Positions 27,294-35,786 of a stretch of DNA of 64,000 nucleotides are shown here, piece after piece. The notes under the pieces are model-generated. The model searched no databases, had not been told where the DNA came from, and was given only the letters and a program-made list of their open reading frames with translations. The DNA is from Bin55 sp028819195 (GTDB lineage Bacteria > Pseudomonadota > Gammaproteobacteria > Pseudomonadales > Azotimanducaceae), in NCBI GenBank assembly GCA_028819195.1, contig JAPPMF010000009.1, positions 62,001 to 126,000 of the forward strand, read 5' to 3'. Numbering within the stretch: position 1 is the first letter of the stretch; each line of letters opens with the position of its first letter. The translations under genes and the position numbers were made by a program.

Positions 27294-29108
27294 ATGAAGA
27301 GAAAGATACTGTTAATACCTTTGATTTGCATAGCTGCTTGGTCGGGCTTAGGCGAGCTTGATCCTGAGAAGCGGTACACCATTATTGGAAAATATGTACC
27401 CATTGACGAAGATCCTAGCTATGCAGCGCTTGCAAACCCACTGAGTGAGGACGAGCAGGAAGAAAATCTCTCCGCAGCTGAAGTTGTGGTTTTTGAAGAG
27501 ACTACACAAGAAGATGGAGAAGCCCTGCTAGTCGAGATTTCGCGAGGAGTTGTTTCCAACGGACGCGTGGTCCTTGAAGGGGAAATCGACGAACCGATTT
27601 TCGCGAAGATTACTGTGCAAACGAGTGATTCGAAGACACTGTCAGTACGAACGTTGCTAGCTCCCCGACAGGTCGTGTCGTTTGCCCTCCTCGACCACCA
27701 AGGACGCTTTCCACCCGATCAGATGGTCTTGGTAGGAGAATCAAGGCGTGCCAAGGATCCGAACAATCGGTTTACGATAATCGGTGATCTAACCGGTATT
27801 GACGAAACGCAGTACCCGATGCCACGGGTTTCTGTACGGGGCTCGGCATTCGACGAGGACGGCAATTGGGTCTATCGTAACTTTGGAACAGTCCAAACTA
27901 CCGATGGGAGTTTCCTCATCGAGGGAGAAGTCGACGAGCCGCGGTTCGTTACGATCTCGGTCTCTTCCAATATGGGGCTGGTTTGGGGCTCCACGGAGGC
28001 CATTATCGAGCCGAACGCAGTGATATCCGTCGTTGTGTCAGCACATTGGGTCAACCGATTAGCGGCCGCAGCTGGTGCGGGCAAGCACGCTAAGCTCATT
28101 GACACTTGGAGAATGAGTGAGCAATATCTCGCGACGGAGAAAGCACTAGATGAGGAATTCAAGAAACTGCGTACCGAAACTGCGCCCATAGAAGAGAACG
28201 ACACAGAGGCTGAAACTGAGAACAATCAGACTGAATCGGAGTCGATTGAGAACCGTCAGGAAGCGAAGGAAAAAACAGAGTCGGCTATAGCAATCGCTTC
28301 TGCTCCAGCTCCTGCCATAGGCTGCGAGCACGTCGAGGTGCAATGGAGTGATATGTCCGAGGAACAGATTGAAAGTGCGGATAGTCAGTCTCGACCACCA
28401 TGGTTGGCTCTGCAGGACGAACTACGTGAAATCCGCAATGCAAAGCTGCAACAGATTGCATTTGATTCAGAAGATCCCTTCGATTCACTACTCGCACTGG
28501 AAATGAATCCTTTTCAATCATCTGAACACCAGATCAATGACGCACCACTACCCGTGTACGAAAAACTGATGTCGTTGCTCGATGAAGACATTGTGGATCG
28601 GCGCGTAAGACCCCGTCGTGACGAGCTCGCGATGCTGGTTGCACGCGACAGGAACAATAAAGCGCTTGTGCCCGGGCAAAAGGCCCCAACCTTTAGTTTG
28701 CCAGCCCTTGAAGGGAACGAAGTTTCTCTGACTGACGTTTTGCATGACAACAAATACGTGTATATCGATTTTTGGGCGTCATGGTGCACTCCTTGTATCG
28801 AGGATTTCCCCGAATTGAAGGACTTGCATGCTTCCTACAGCGATGATGGATTCGAGGTTCTAACCATTTCTGTCGACGATACCCACGACGAGTGGAAGGA
28901 AGCTGCGGAAAAAATCGAATTTCCTTGGATTGACGTGGGTTCGCTTGGCGGAACCGAAACGGAGACTCCTGTTTCCTATGGAGTTCAAGGAATTCCCAAG
29001 GGATTCCTCGTGGACAAGGAAGGATGCATTGTTCAAAAGGACATACGCCCGGATAGGCTCAAGAACGAACTTGCAACTCGATACGCCGAGCCAATGACGA
29101 CAGATTGA
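27294..29108 (+). CDS. TlpA-type exported protein 3 (two beta domains, acidic linker, thioredoxin fold)
   Basis: Intact 604-residue member. Signal peptide MKRKILLIPLICIAAWSGLGE; beta domain 1 begins RYTIIGKYV and has GRVVLEGEIDEPIFAKITV; beta domain 2 begins RFTIIGDLTGI and has SFLIEGEVDEPRFVTISV. The helical patch AGKHAKLIDTWRMSEQYL is followed by a Glu/Ser/Asn-rich linker (about residues 290-335) and the motif GCEHV. A helical DPFDSLLALEM segment leads to the TlpA domain with DFWASWCTPC (Cys498, Cys501) and GIPKGFLVD as the proline loop. The CxxC dipeptide is T-P, unlike A-P or G-P in its neighbours, which tends to shift redox potential. Function of the array is unknown. Confidence 0.85.
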   Translation: MKRKILLIPLICIAAWSGLGELDPEKRYTIIGKYVPIDEDPSYAALANPLSEDEQEENLSAAEVVVFEETTQEDGEALLVEISRGVVSNGRVVLEGEIDEPIFAKITVQTSDSKTLSVRTLLAPRQVVSFALLDHQGRFPPDQMVLVGESRRAKDPNNRFTIIGDLTGIDETQYPMPRVSVRGSAFDEDGNWVYRNFGTVQTTDGSFLIEGEVDEPRFVTISVSSNMGLVWGSTEAIIEPNAVISVVVSAHWVNRLAAAAGAGKHAKLIDTWRMSEQYLATEKALDEEFKKLRTETAPIEENDTEAETENNQTESESIENRQEAKEKTESAIAIASAPAPAIGCEHVEVQWSDMSEEQIESADSQSRPPWLALQDELREIRNAKLQQIAFDSEDPFDSLLALEMNPFQSSEHQINDAPLPVYEKLMSLLDEDIVDRRVRPRRDELAMLVARDRNNKALVPGQKAPTFSLPALEGNEVSLTDVLHDNKYVYIDFWASWCTPCIEDFPELKDLHASYSDDGFEVLTISVDDTHDEWKEAAEKIEFPWIDVGSLGGTETETPVSYGVQGIPKGFLVDKEGCIVQKDIRPDRLKNELATRYAEPMTTD

Positions 29109-29227
29109 TATAGCAAGTTCAAGAGCATTGGATATCGGAGAGTTGTTGGATCTTTCGAATCATGCATAGCGCTGCGAGTTTATTGATCGGCTGCCTAGAC
29201 ACCGAAACAAACGTTGGTACGTTCTAG

Positions 29228-30427
29228 ATGCGAGTATTCGTTTGGCTTGGGCTCTTGGTTCTAGGACTTACACCATCCTATTCGCTAGCTATTGATGAAA
29301 CCGGCGCTACTACAAAAGAGCACGTAACTTACGTTACTACCGAGAGTTTCGAGTCTGAGGTATTGGAGTCGGATCTTCCGGTGCTTGTGGACTTTACTGC
29401 GACCTGGTGCGCACCATGCAAGACATTGGATCCAATCATTGACAGCCTAATGCCCGGGCTGTCTGGTAATGCGAAGGTAGTCAAGCTCGACATTGACGAG
29501 TCGCCGGAAATTTTTTCTAAGTATCAACTAACGGGCGTTCCCACAGTACTGTTTTTCAATAACGGAAAGGAAGAAGACAGGATCATCGGGCCACAATCTA
29601 GGGAAGTCTACGTCAAGTATCTCGAAGGCATGCATCGGGGCACGCCCGCATTAGAAATCAAGATTGCATTGCTCGGGGAAGACTCGTTTAGAAGGGATTT
29701 CATCTTGAACCAAAGGCCAGAAATACTTCGAGAAGCCCTTAAGCAATATCCGAACTTGCTCAAGGATAAATTCGAGAACGGCCAATCTCCACTCTCGCTG
29801 GTTCTCAATTATCGTAGTGGCGGTCTGGACGAGCATATCGAATTGCTGTTGGCAGAGAATCCAATACTTAGCCTAGGCGATCATGTGGGGCTTGGACAAT
29901 GCGAAGAATTTGAACGCATTGTTAGCGAAGATCCGGCAGCGGTAAATCGCAACGATTCCGATGGCAACTCTCCACTCCTCACTGCTTTGATTCATCATGG
30001 CCGACTGAAAGAGAGAAGCTGTCTGCGTGCGGTTCTGGATGCTGGCGCCGATCCTGGAATGTCAGATTCATCGGCATTCACCGTCGGCCGAGCTGCGGTA
30101 CTGCCATCTAATTGGAGTTTTCTCGAAGAACTGTTGGAGAAGGGGCTAGACACCAAGCACACCGACGTGGGCGGTCGAAATGCGTTGCATTGGGCAGCGT
30201 TTTACGGTTTTCCCCCCACCGTGAAGCCACTGCTGGATCATGGCGTTGACCCAGCGATTCGGGCATTGAACGGTGAGACTGCCGCCGACATCGTTCGGCA
30301 AAAACGTGATCTATGGCAAACCACAATTGAGGGCAAGACTTCAGTATCTGAAGACTTAAGGAGTATGTTGGCAATGTACGATGATCTTCTAGCTATGCTA
30401 GAGGGTCCATCGGAGAATGAAGAGTAG
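29228..30427 (+). CDS. Exported thioredoxin-ankyrin fusion protein 1
   Basis: This 399-residue protein has a signal peptide (MRVFVWLGLLVLGLTPSYSLA), then a thioredoxin domain of the plain Trx type (about residues 28-135) with VDFTATWCAPC (Cys61, Cys64) and cis-proline loop GVPTVLFF. The rest, from about residue 150, is helical with ankyrin-type repeats: DSDGNSPLLTALIHHGR, LRAVLDAGADPGM, VGGRNALHWAAFYGFPPTVKPLLDHGVDP. Ankyrin repeats bind proteins. A periplasmic thioredoxin carrying its own adaptor suggests a dedicated reductase for a particular partner, perhaps the neighbouring TlpA-type proteins. It lies 119 nt after TlpA-type 3 on the same strand. A paralogue closes the array at 35787. Confidence 0.82.
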   Translation: MRVFVWLGLLVLGLTPSYSLAIDETGATTKEHVTYVTTESFESEVLESDLPVLVDFTATWCAPCKTLDPIIDSLMPGLSGNAKVVKLDIDESPEIFSKYQLTGVPTVLFFNNGKEEDRIIGPQSREVYVKYLEGMHRGTPALEIKIALLGEDSFRRDFILNQRPEILREALKQYPNLLKDKFENGQSPLSLVLNYRSGGLDEHIELLLAENPILSLGDHVGLGQCEEFERIVSEDPAAVNRNDSDGNSPLLTALIHHGRLKERSCLRAVLDAGADPGMSDSSAFTVGRAAVLPSNWSFLEELLEKGLDTKHTDVGGRNALHWAAFYGFPPTVKPLLDHGVDPAIRALNGETAADIVRQKRDLWQTTIEGKTSVSEDLRSMLAMYDDLLAMLEGPSENEE

Positions 30428-30543
30428 GAGTTTCGTCTCATGCATCAATGGGACGCTCGATCCCGCCAATTGTCATTTGGGCCTGAGTACCGTTCCCAAG
30501 CACTAGCAGCAATGCTTTTTGATGTTGTCGTGACGGTTTTTTG

Positions 30544-31452
30544 ATGCCACGAGTTTCGGAGTTCGCCCAATTGTTGGTGCATAGACTTTGCTTGTTAAGC
30601 ACAGTCGCGGTGGGGTCGATTTCGATCATTGCAGATGATATTGCTATAGAACCTGCAGCGGACCAGAGTCCGTCTGAAACAGTCTTTAGAGACTCCTTGG
30701 AGTCGGGCGGACATGGACCGGAAATGGTTGTCGTACCAGCAGGGACCTTTCGCATGGGTTGCATGGAGGAAGACGACTGCCCAGAAACAGAATTGCCTGT
30801 TCACGAAGTCAGAGTTTCCAAATTCGCATTGGGCAAGTACGAAGTTACCTTTGAGGAATACGACAGATTCGCGAAAGCGGCAGAACATCGTTTGCCCGAG
30901 GATTTTGGTTGGGGTCGGGGGAACCAACCTGTACTCAACGTTTCGTGGAACGACGCTCACAAGTATGTTAAGTGGCTGTCACACGAGACTGGTGAAGAGT
31001 ATCGACTACCAAGCGAAGCTGAGTGGGAATACGCGGCAAGAGCCGGTTCCGACGGCGCTTTCAGCTTCGGAAACGAGGCTTCGAAACTCTGCGATTATGC
31101 CAACCATGCCGATTCGAGCACCGAATACAGCTGGCGGAACACCAGCTGCTCTGATGGCTTCGCTAAACAAACCTCCAAAGTAGGTCACTTTCTGGCGAAT
31201 CCATGGGGATTGCACGACATGCACGGCAATGTGTGGGAATGGGTGGAGGACTGTTGGAGCGACGACTATTCCAAATCTCCGTCGGACGGGAAAGCCTGGA
31301 TATCGGAAGAATGCACTGATCGAGTAGTCCGTGGCGGATCATTTAACAGCGAGGCCAGATTTCTGAGTTCCTCCTTTCGCTTGTATACACGGGCAGACTA
31401 TCCCAGCCATGTTTACGGATTCCGCGTAGCACGAACGTTTAAAGACAACTGA
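30544..31452 (+). CDS. Exported formylglycine-generating-enzyme-fold (SUMF1/FGE-sulfatase domain) protein, catalytic cysteines not seen
   Basis: The ATG at 30544 begins a 302-residue protein with an N-terminal hydrophobic export signal (LLVHRLCLLSTVAVGSISII) and a full FGE-sulfatase domain from about residue 58: MVVVPAGTFRMGCMEEDDC, LGKYEVTFEEYDRF, NQPVLNVSWNDAHKYVKWL, YRLPSEAEWEYAARAG, LHDMHGNVWEWVEDCW and VVRGGSF ... YGFRVAR. True formylglycine-generating enzymes use a Cys pair in the segment between RGGSF and the final GFR; here that segment reads NSEARFLSSSFRLYTRADYPSH and has none. It is therefore probably a member of the wider FGE-like superfamily with another role (binding, or another modification). 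Extra Cys residues occur elsewhere. Its position inside a thiol-redox array is notable. Confidence 0.82.
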   Translation: MPRVSEFAQLLVHRLCLLSTVAVGSISIIADDIAIEPAADQSPSETVFRDSLESGGHGPEMVVVPAGTFRMGCMEEDDCPETELPVHEVRVSKFALGKYEVTFEEYDRFAKAAEHRLPEDFGWGRGNQPVLNVSWNDAHKYVKWLSHETGEEYRLPSEAEWEYAARAGSDGAFSFGNEASKLCDYANHADSSTEYSWRNTSCSDGFAKQTSKVGHFLANPWGLHDMHGNVWEWVEDCWSDDYSKSPSDGKAWISEECTDRVVRGGSFNSEARFLSSSFRLYTRADYPSHVYGFRVARTFKDN

Positions 31453-31763
31453 CACATGTGGACTTGAAAGACCTGTAGTCAGTCGCTGCACTTTCTTCCT
31501 TCAAGCGAGAAGGCATATATGTGGGTCTCGCAGCAAGAGCAGTCTACGATCCAAATGGGGAGTAGTATCAATGCAACCTCACAGCAGGATTCGATCGACG
31601 CAACCTTGCAATTCGTGGCGTGACGTTTCTGCGACTGATCTTTCCAGCCTCGTCTAGGACGTAACGAATATCGATCATCGTGCATCTAGTTCAGTGTGCG
31701 ATTGGACGCTTCGACTGGAGGACTACGTCCGGTGCACTCGAAATGGCGGGGAAAGGGGGACCC
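31453..31763 (+). other. Intergenic region before TlpA-type copy 4
   Basis: The 311-nt gap contains no convincing gene, terminator or promoter. A GTG-started extension of the downstream frame from 31680 is open, but the ATG at 31764, preceded by GGGGAAAGGGGGA and followed by a clear signal peptide, is the better start. Confidence 0.4.
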
Positions 31764-33399
31764 ATGAAAATCGTCTTGGCAGCCGCCATGCTGATGTATG
31801 CATGCACGGGCGTTTTTGCCGACGCTGTTGATACGCAGAAGGCTTTCAAGATTAGCGGCAAGTACATTGCCGAAGAGTCGAATTTGAACGAGAACGCCGA
31901 ATCGCCAACAAGCGACTCAGGGTTGGTGGACCTGTCGACAACAACAATCGTGGTTACTTACGAGAGTACGAATCAGTCTGGCGCAACGGAAACGGCCGAG
32001 TTGGCATCTGGAGAGTTCGTGGACGGCAACGTCCTCCTAACTGGCGAGATAAATGAGCCTACGGACATTGTCATTGAGGTTCAAGTAGACGGCAATACGG
32101 TTTTGTCGCTACCTGCGGTGGTGACGCCGGGCGGAGTGGAAATTTCCTTCGCTTTCCTAGATTTCCAATCATTTCCTCCTGATAGATTGGCCTTTGTCGG
32201 CTACTCTCCTCGAGTCAAGAATCCAAAGACGAAATTCACGATATCGGGAGATTTCAGCTCTATTGACAAGGATTTGACCCTTGCAAACGTAAGAGTTACA
32301 GGTTGGGGCTACGACGAAAACGGAAAACAGAAGGCGATCGGTTCTGGAGACATGCTGCTCAAAGATGGTAAGTTTCTTTTCGAAGGCGAAATCGAGGAGA
32401 CCGATTTGGTGAACATCTACATTCAGGGACATGATCCGTACTTTCGTACACAAACGCAGGCGGTAGTCGAACGCGGCAGTGTGATTTCAGTCTATTCGCC
32501 TGGATCTTCCAACCAAATTGTCGCCACTTCCGGATCAGGCAGGCACGCCAAGCTCATCGAGAGCTGGCAACAGAGCGACGAGTACCTCTCAACAATGCAC
32601 GAATACGCAGTAGCAGTTCGCGAGTTTGAGGCTAGACAGACAGAACAACCATTACTCGAGATCGAAGAAAGTGCGAATAACTCCGAATCGGACGAAAACG
32701 AAACACTGAGCAGTGAGTCCCCAGAGTTGGAGGAAGTCGACGAAGGCAAGACCGAGGAAGCTAAAGAACTCTCCTCCAATTCGAAAATTGCGTTGGTTCA
32801 AGCCGAGGGGTGCGAGCATGTTGTGCTGGAAGACGTTAAACATGAGGCTAGGGACCATTCAGGTGTTGGAATTGCTTCTAGATGAGGACCTAGTCGCCCG
32901 ACGTGTCAAACCAGCTCGGGACGCTTTATTCGACTTCCTGCAAAATGCAGCTAACAGAAGAAGCTTGGATGTGGGTGATAAAGCGCCCCAATTTGCGTTG
33001 CCAAACTTGGAAGGTGAAGAGGTTGCACTTTCTCATGTACTTGACGACAACCAATTGATTCTGATCGACTTTTGGGCATCCTGGTGTGCGCCCTGCATTG
33101 CCCAATTCCCAAAATTGAAGGAACTTTACGCCGAGTACAACAAGAATGGATTTGAGATAGCTACTATCTCCATCGATGACACTCTCGACGAGTGGAAGAT
33201 AGCTTCCACCGAACAGGAACTGCCATGGCTGGACTTGGGTGCTATAGGCGGTTTTTCGGCTGATGTGCCTCTGTCCTATGGAATATTCTTTGTTCCCATG
33301 AACTATCTTGTTGATTCAAAAGGGGTAGTGATAAAGAAGAATATTGAACCTGACCAACTTGAGGAACTTCTCTTAGTTCGCGGTAAAGATACGCTGTAG
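31764..33399 (+). pseudogene. TlpA-type exported protein 4, broken by internal deletion and frameshift
   Basis: The first part (31764-32885) encodes a signal peptide (MKIVLAAAMLMYACTGVFAD), both beta domains (FKISGKYI ... VLLTGEINEPTDIVIEV; KFTISGDFSSI ... KFLFEGEIEETDLVNIYI), the helical patch, a long acidic linker and GCEHV, then runs out of frame to a TGA. From about 32875 the +1 frame continues with LLLDEDLVARRV and a complete TlpA domain with DFWASWCAPC (cysteines at 33085 and 33094) to a TAG at 33397-33399. Compared with intact copies, roughly the helical segment between GCEHV and LLLDED has been lost and the frame shifted. The 3' half is the near-identical partner of TlpA-type 1, so the copy may be a recombination product. 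The 5' half could still yield an exported protein without a thioredoxin domain. Confidence 0.82.
32875..33325 (+). repeat. Direct repeat copy B, shared with 24753-25203
   Basis: Gapless alignment to 24753-25203 with an 80-nt perfect block at 32905-32984. Copy B begins exactly at the place where the reading frame of TlpA-type 4 is broken, which suggests that the break and the homology boundary have one cause. Confidence 0.85.
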
Positions 33400-33450
33400 A
33401 TACGGTCAATAGCGCAATACAGTTGCTCTCAAGTTGTCAGTGTCTTCTAG

Positions 33451-33723
33451 TTGCCCATTGTTTTGGGATATCACCACTTTGAAGAGGAGCTTCTAAGTAC
33501 TTCTTTTGTATTTAAGGATGGTTTAGTCCAGCCACTTACATGGGTTTTACGGCACAACAACCCTGAGGTACTAATTGAGGGATGGCACGGAACGACGGCG
33601 CGTGCGTATGGCGTGCAGTACGTGCCCAAAAGCTATCTTGTCGACTCAGAGGGATGTATCCTTCAAAAGGATATTGTTCTTGAGGATCTCAAGAAAGTCG
33701 TTATTAGTCGGTTCGGTAGCTGA
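33451..33723 (+). pseudogene. C-terminal scrap of a further TlpA-type copy
   Basis: The last 45 codons read GWHGTTARAYGVQYVPKSYL, then VDSEGCILQKDI and a VVISRFGS end before TGA. They match the end of TlpA-type 2 (YGVTFLPKTYLIDSNGCILQKDI) and TlpA-type 3. There is no CxxC, no signal peptide and no start with a ribosome-binding site; the first half of the frame is only weakly similar (LTWV for LPWI). It is best read as the 3' remnant of a sixth copy left by deletion. Confidence 0.75.
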
Positions 33724-33798
33724 CGAGGATTCGGACGAGTCAATGATCGAGTCAAGTTTTTGATACCGCATAGCTAGATGTGTTGGAACCAATGGATG

Positions 33799-33824
33799 TT
33801 GGCAAGATAATCGTAGTGTATAAT
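33799..33824 (+). promoter_or_regulatory. Candidate promoter of TlpA-type copy 6
   Basis: A perfect TATAAT at 33819-33824 is preceded by TTGGCA at 33799-33804, but the spacing of 14 nt is short. It lies 36 nt before the ATG at 33860, and may give this gene transcription independent of the decayed genes upstream. Confidence 0.35.
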
Positions 33825-33859
33825 GATTCGGAATTCAGGTCAATTGGAGTAAATTTCTA

Positions 33860-35698
33860 ATGAAACAAGCTCTCGGTCTAGTGGTTTTGCTATGCATCCC
33901 AATTTCGCTTGTAGCTATACATGCAACCCCTAATACATCCTTCACAATCACTGGGAAGTACCTAACGCCTTCGGCGGAGGATCCGTCAACAAAAGTGAAC
34001 TCGGAGAATGAAAGTCAAGACGGATGGCAAGCTGCATCCGTTGCTGTTACATACGAAGTCACTGACAACGATGGCAACATTGAAGTGATCGAGGTCGCTT
34101 CAGGAGAATTCGTCGACGGCAATATTGAGCTTGTCGGTGAAATTGACGCACCGAGAATAGCGACCATCACTGTAAGTTCCGTAAGTGGTCAGGAAACGCT
34201 CCAAAGAACGGCACTAGTTCAGCCTGGAGGGGATGTTGTTTCATTCGCGATTGTTGATCGTCCAGGCTCATATCGCCCAGCCCGGTTGGTCTTGATTGGC
34301 GCAGCGGAGCGAGTACAGGACCACACGAAAAAGTTCACGGTTAGGGGAGATTTCCGTTCTATGCAAGACGAACTCTCTTTAGGGATTATTACGGTGAGCG
34401 GACCAGGGCTTAACTCAAAAGGGGAATTAGCCCGCATCACACATGGGTCTGTCTTGCTTGAGGACGGCATTGTCACCATCGAATCGGAAATTCTCGAACC
34501 TTCTGTATTGTTCGTTACGGCTACGGCAGGAGAGAATGCTTTCAATGAGTACTACGGCATGGTTGAGATTGTGGTCGAGCCAAATAGCGAAATCGTTATT
34601 GAGCCCCGAGGCTGGAGTCGGGAACTAGTTGCGGCTGCAACAGGCGGAAGGCACGATAAGCTTGTCGACAGTTGGCAGCAGAGCAAGGAATATCAAGAGC
34701 TCTTGGACCGGTATGCTAAATCTTACAAGGACTTTCGGGACGCTTGGGAGGAGTCGTGGAGAGCAGGGCAGGCTGCAGCGAAGACAGCCAATACCGACGA
34801 AGCAGAATCCGCAAGTACAACGAGTGAAACGACAGAAAGTGAAGAGGCAAAATCGACAGACGAGGAATCGGCTACCGACGAAGTCGATGTAGTAGAACAG
34901 GTTCTAGCGTTTTCCGGTGGAAAGCCTCCAACGACTGGGTGCGAGCACGTAGAGCTCGCGGACGAAGACGCAACGACCATGGCGAATAACAATCCTGAAT
35001 ACCACATACTCTTTTTGGAATTAGTGAGATTACGTACAGAGGCACTGGAAACAATCGCGTCAAATTCCGAGGATCCGATGGACATTCTGCTGGCGATGGA
35101 ACTCGGCGCGTATGGCTACAACTCCGACAATATCAAAGAATCTGTGCCTCTATACGACGAAATTGCGACAGTTCTTGACAAAGATCTTGTAGCTCGACGG
35201 GTCACTCCTGCTAGAGACGATATTGCTTCATTTATCGAAACGGACGAGATCGACAAGAGTCTGGTGCCAGGACAGGTAGCTCCAAATTTCACACTTCCCG
35301 ATTTGAGTGGAGTGGAAATCGCGTTGCAAGATGTTGCGTCTGAAAACGATCTCGTATTGATTGACTTTTGGGCTTCGTGGTGTGGCCCCTGCATCGCTGT
35401 ATTTCCCAATTTGAAAGAGCTATATTCCTCGTACCACGACGATGGGTTTGAGATCATCTCAATTTCGTTGGATAGTACTAGTGAAATTTGGGAAGAAGCT
35501 AGCGAGGAGCACGAACTTCCCTGGATCGACTTGGGAGACATTGCAGAGTCTGGAGAAGGATTGGTAGCAAACTCCTATGGGGTCATATCCATACCTAAGA
35601 GTTTTTTGGTGGACCAGCACGGGTGCATCAATCACAGAAATCTTTCGCCGGAAGACCTTGAGACAGTATTGAAATCCAGATACGAAGCGGATTTTTGA
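33860..35698 (+). CDS. TlpA-type exported protein 6 (two beta domains, acidic linker, thioredoxin fold)
   Basis: Intact 612-residue member. Signal peptide MKQALGLVVLLCIPISLVAIHA; beta domain 1 (SFTITGKYL ... IELVGEIDAPRIATITV) and beta domain 2 (KFTVRGDFRSM ... IVTIESEILEPSVLFVTA). The helical patch GGRHDKLVDSWQQSKEYQ precedes the most acidic linker of the family (about residues 310-350, repeated Glu/Ser/Thr/Ala), ending TTGCEHVEL. A DPMDILLAMELGAY helical block leads to the TlpA domain with DFWASWCGPC (Cys508, Cys511), VFPNLKELY and the proline loop SIPKSFLVD. It is followed by the second thioredoxin-ankyrin gene at 88 nt, echoing the TlpA-type 3 / thioredoxin-ankyrin 1 order. Confidence 0.85.
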   Translation: MKQALGLVVLLCIPISLVAIHATPNTSFTITGKYLTPSAEDPSTKVNSENESQDGWQAASVAVTYEVTDNDGNIEVIEVASGEFVDGNIELVGEIDAPRIATITVSSVSGQETLQRTALVQPGGDVVSFAIVDRPGSYRPARLVLIGAAERVQDHTKKFTVRGDFRSMQDELSLGIITVSGPGLNSKGELARITHGSVLLEDGIVTIESEILEPSVLFVTATAGENAFNEYYGMVEIVVEPNSEIVIEPRGWSRELVAAATGGRHDKLVDSWQQSKEYQELLDRYAKSYKDFRDAWEESWRAGQAAAKTANTDEAESASTTSETTESEEAKSTDEESATDEVDVVEQVLAFSGGKPPTTGCEHVELADEDATTMANNNPEYHILFLELVRLRTEALETIASNSEDPMDILLAMELGAYGYNSDNIKESVPLYDEIATVLDKDLVARRVTPARDDIASFIETDEIDKSLVPGQVAPNFTLPDLSGVEIALQDVASENDLVLIDFWASWCGPCIAVFPNLKELYSSYHDDGFEIISISLDSTSEIWEEASEEHELPWIDLGDIAESGEGLVANSYGVISIPKSFLVDQHGCINHRNLSPEDLETVLKSRYEADF

Positions 35699-35786
35699 TG
35701 CGATGGATTAGATTCGGGAACTATGACAACACGAGAAGAGTTTGTAAAATTCAATGTTTTTCCGCACAATGAGAGGAACAAGATCC

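Noticed and set aside
31680..31763. GTG-started N-terminal extension of TlpA-type copy 4
   Set aside because: It would place 28 non-hydrophobic residues before a clear signal peptide; the ATG at 31764 has a better ribosome-binding site.
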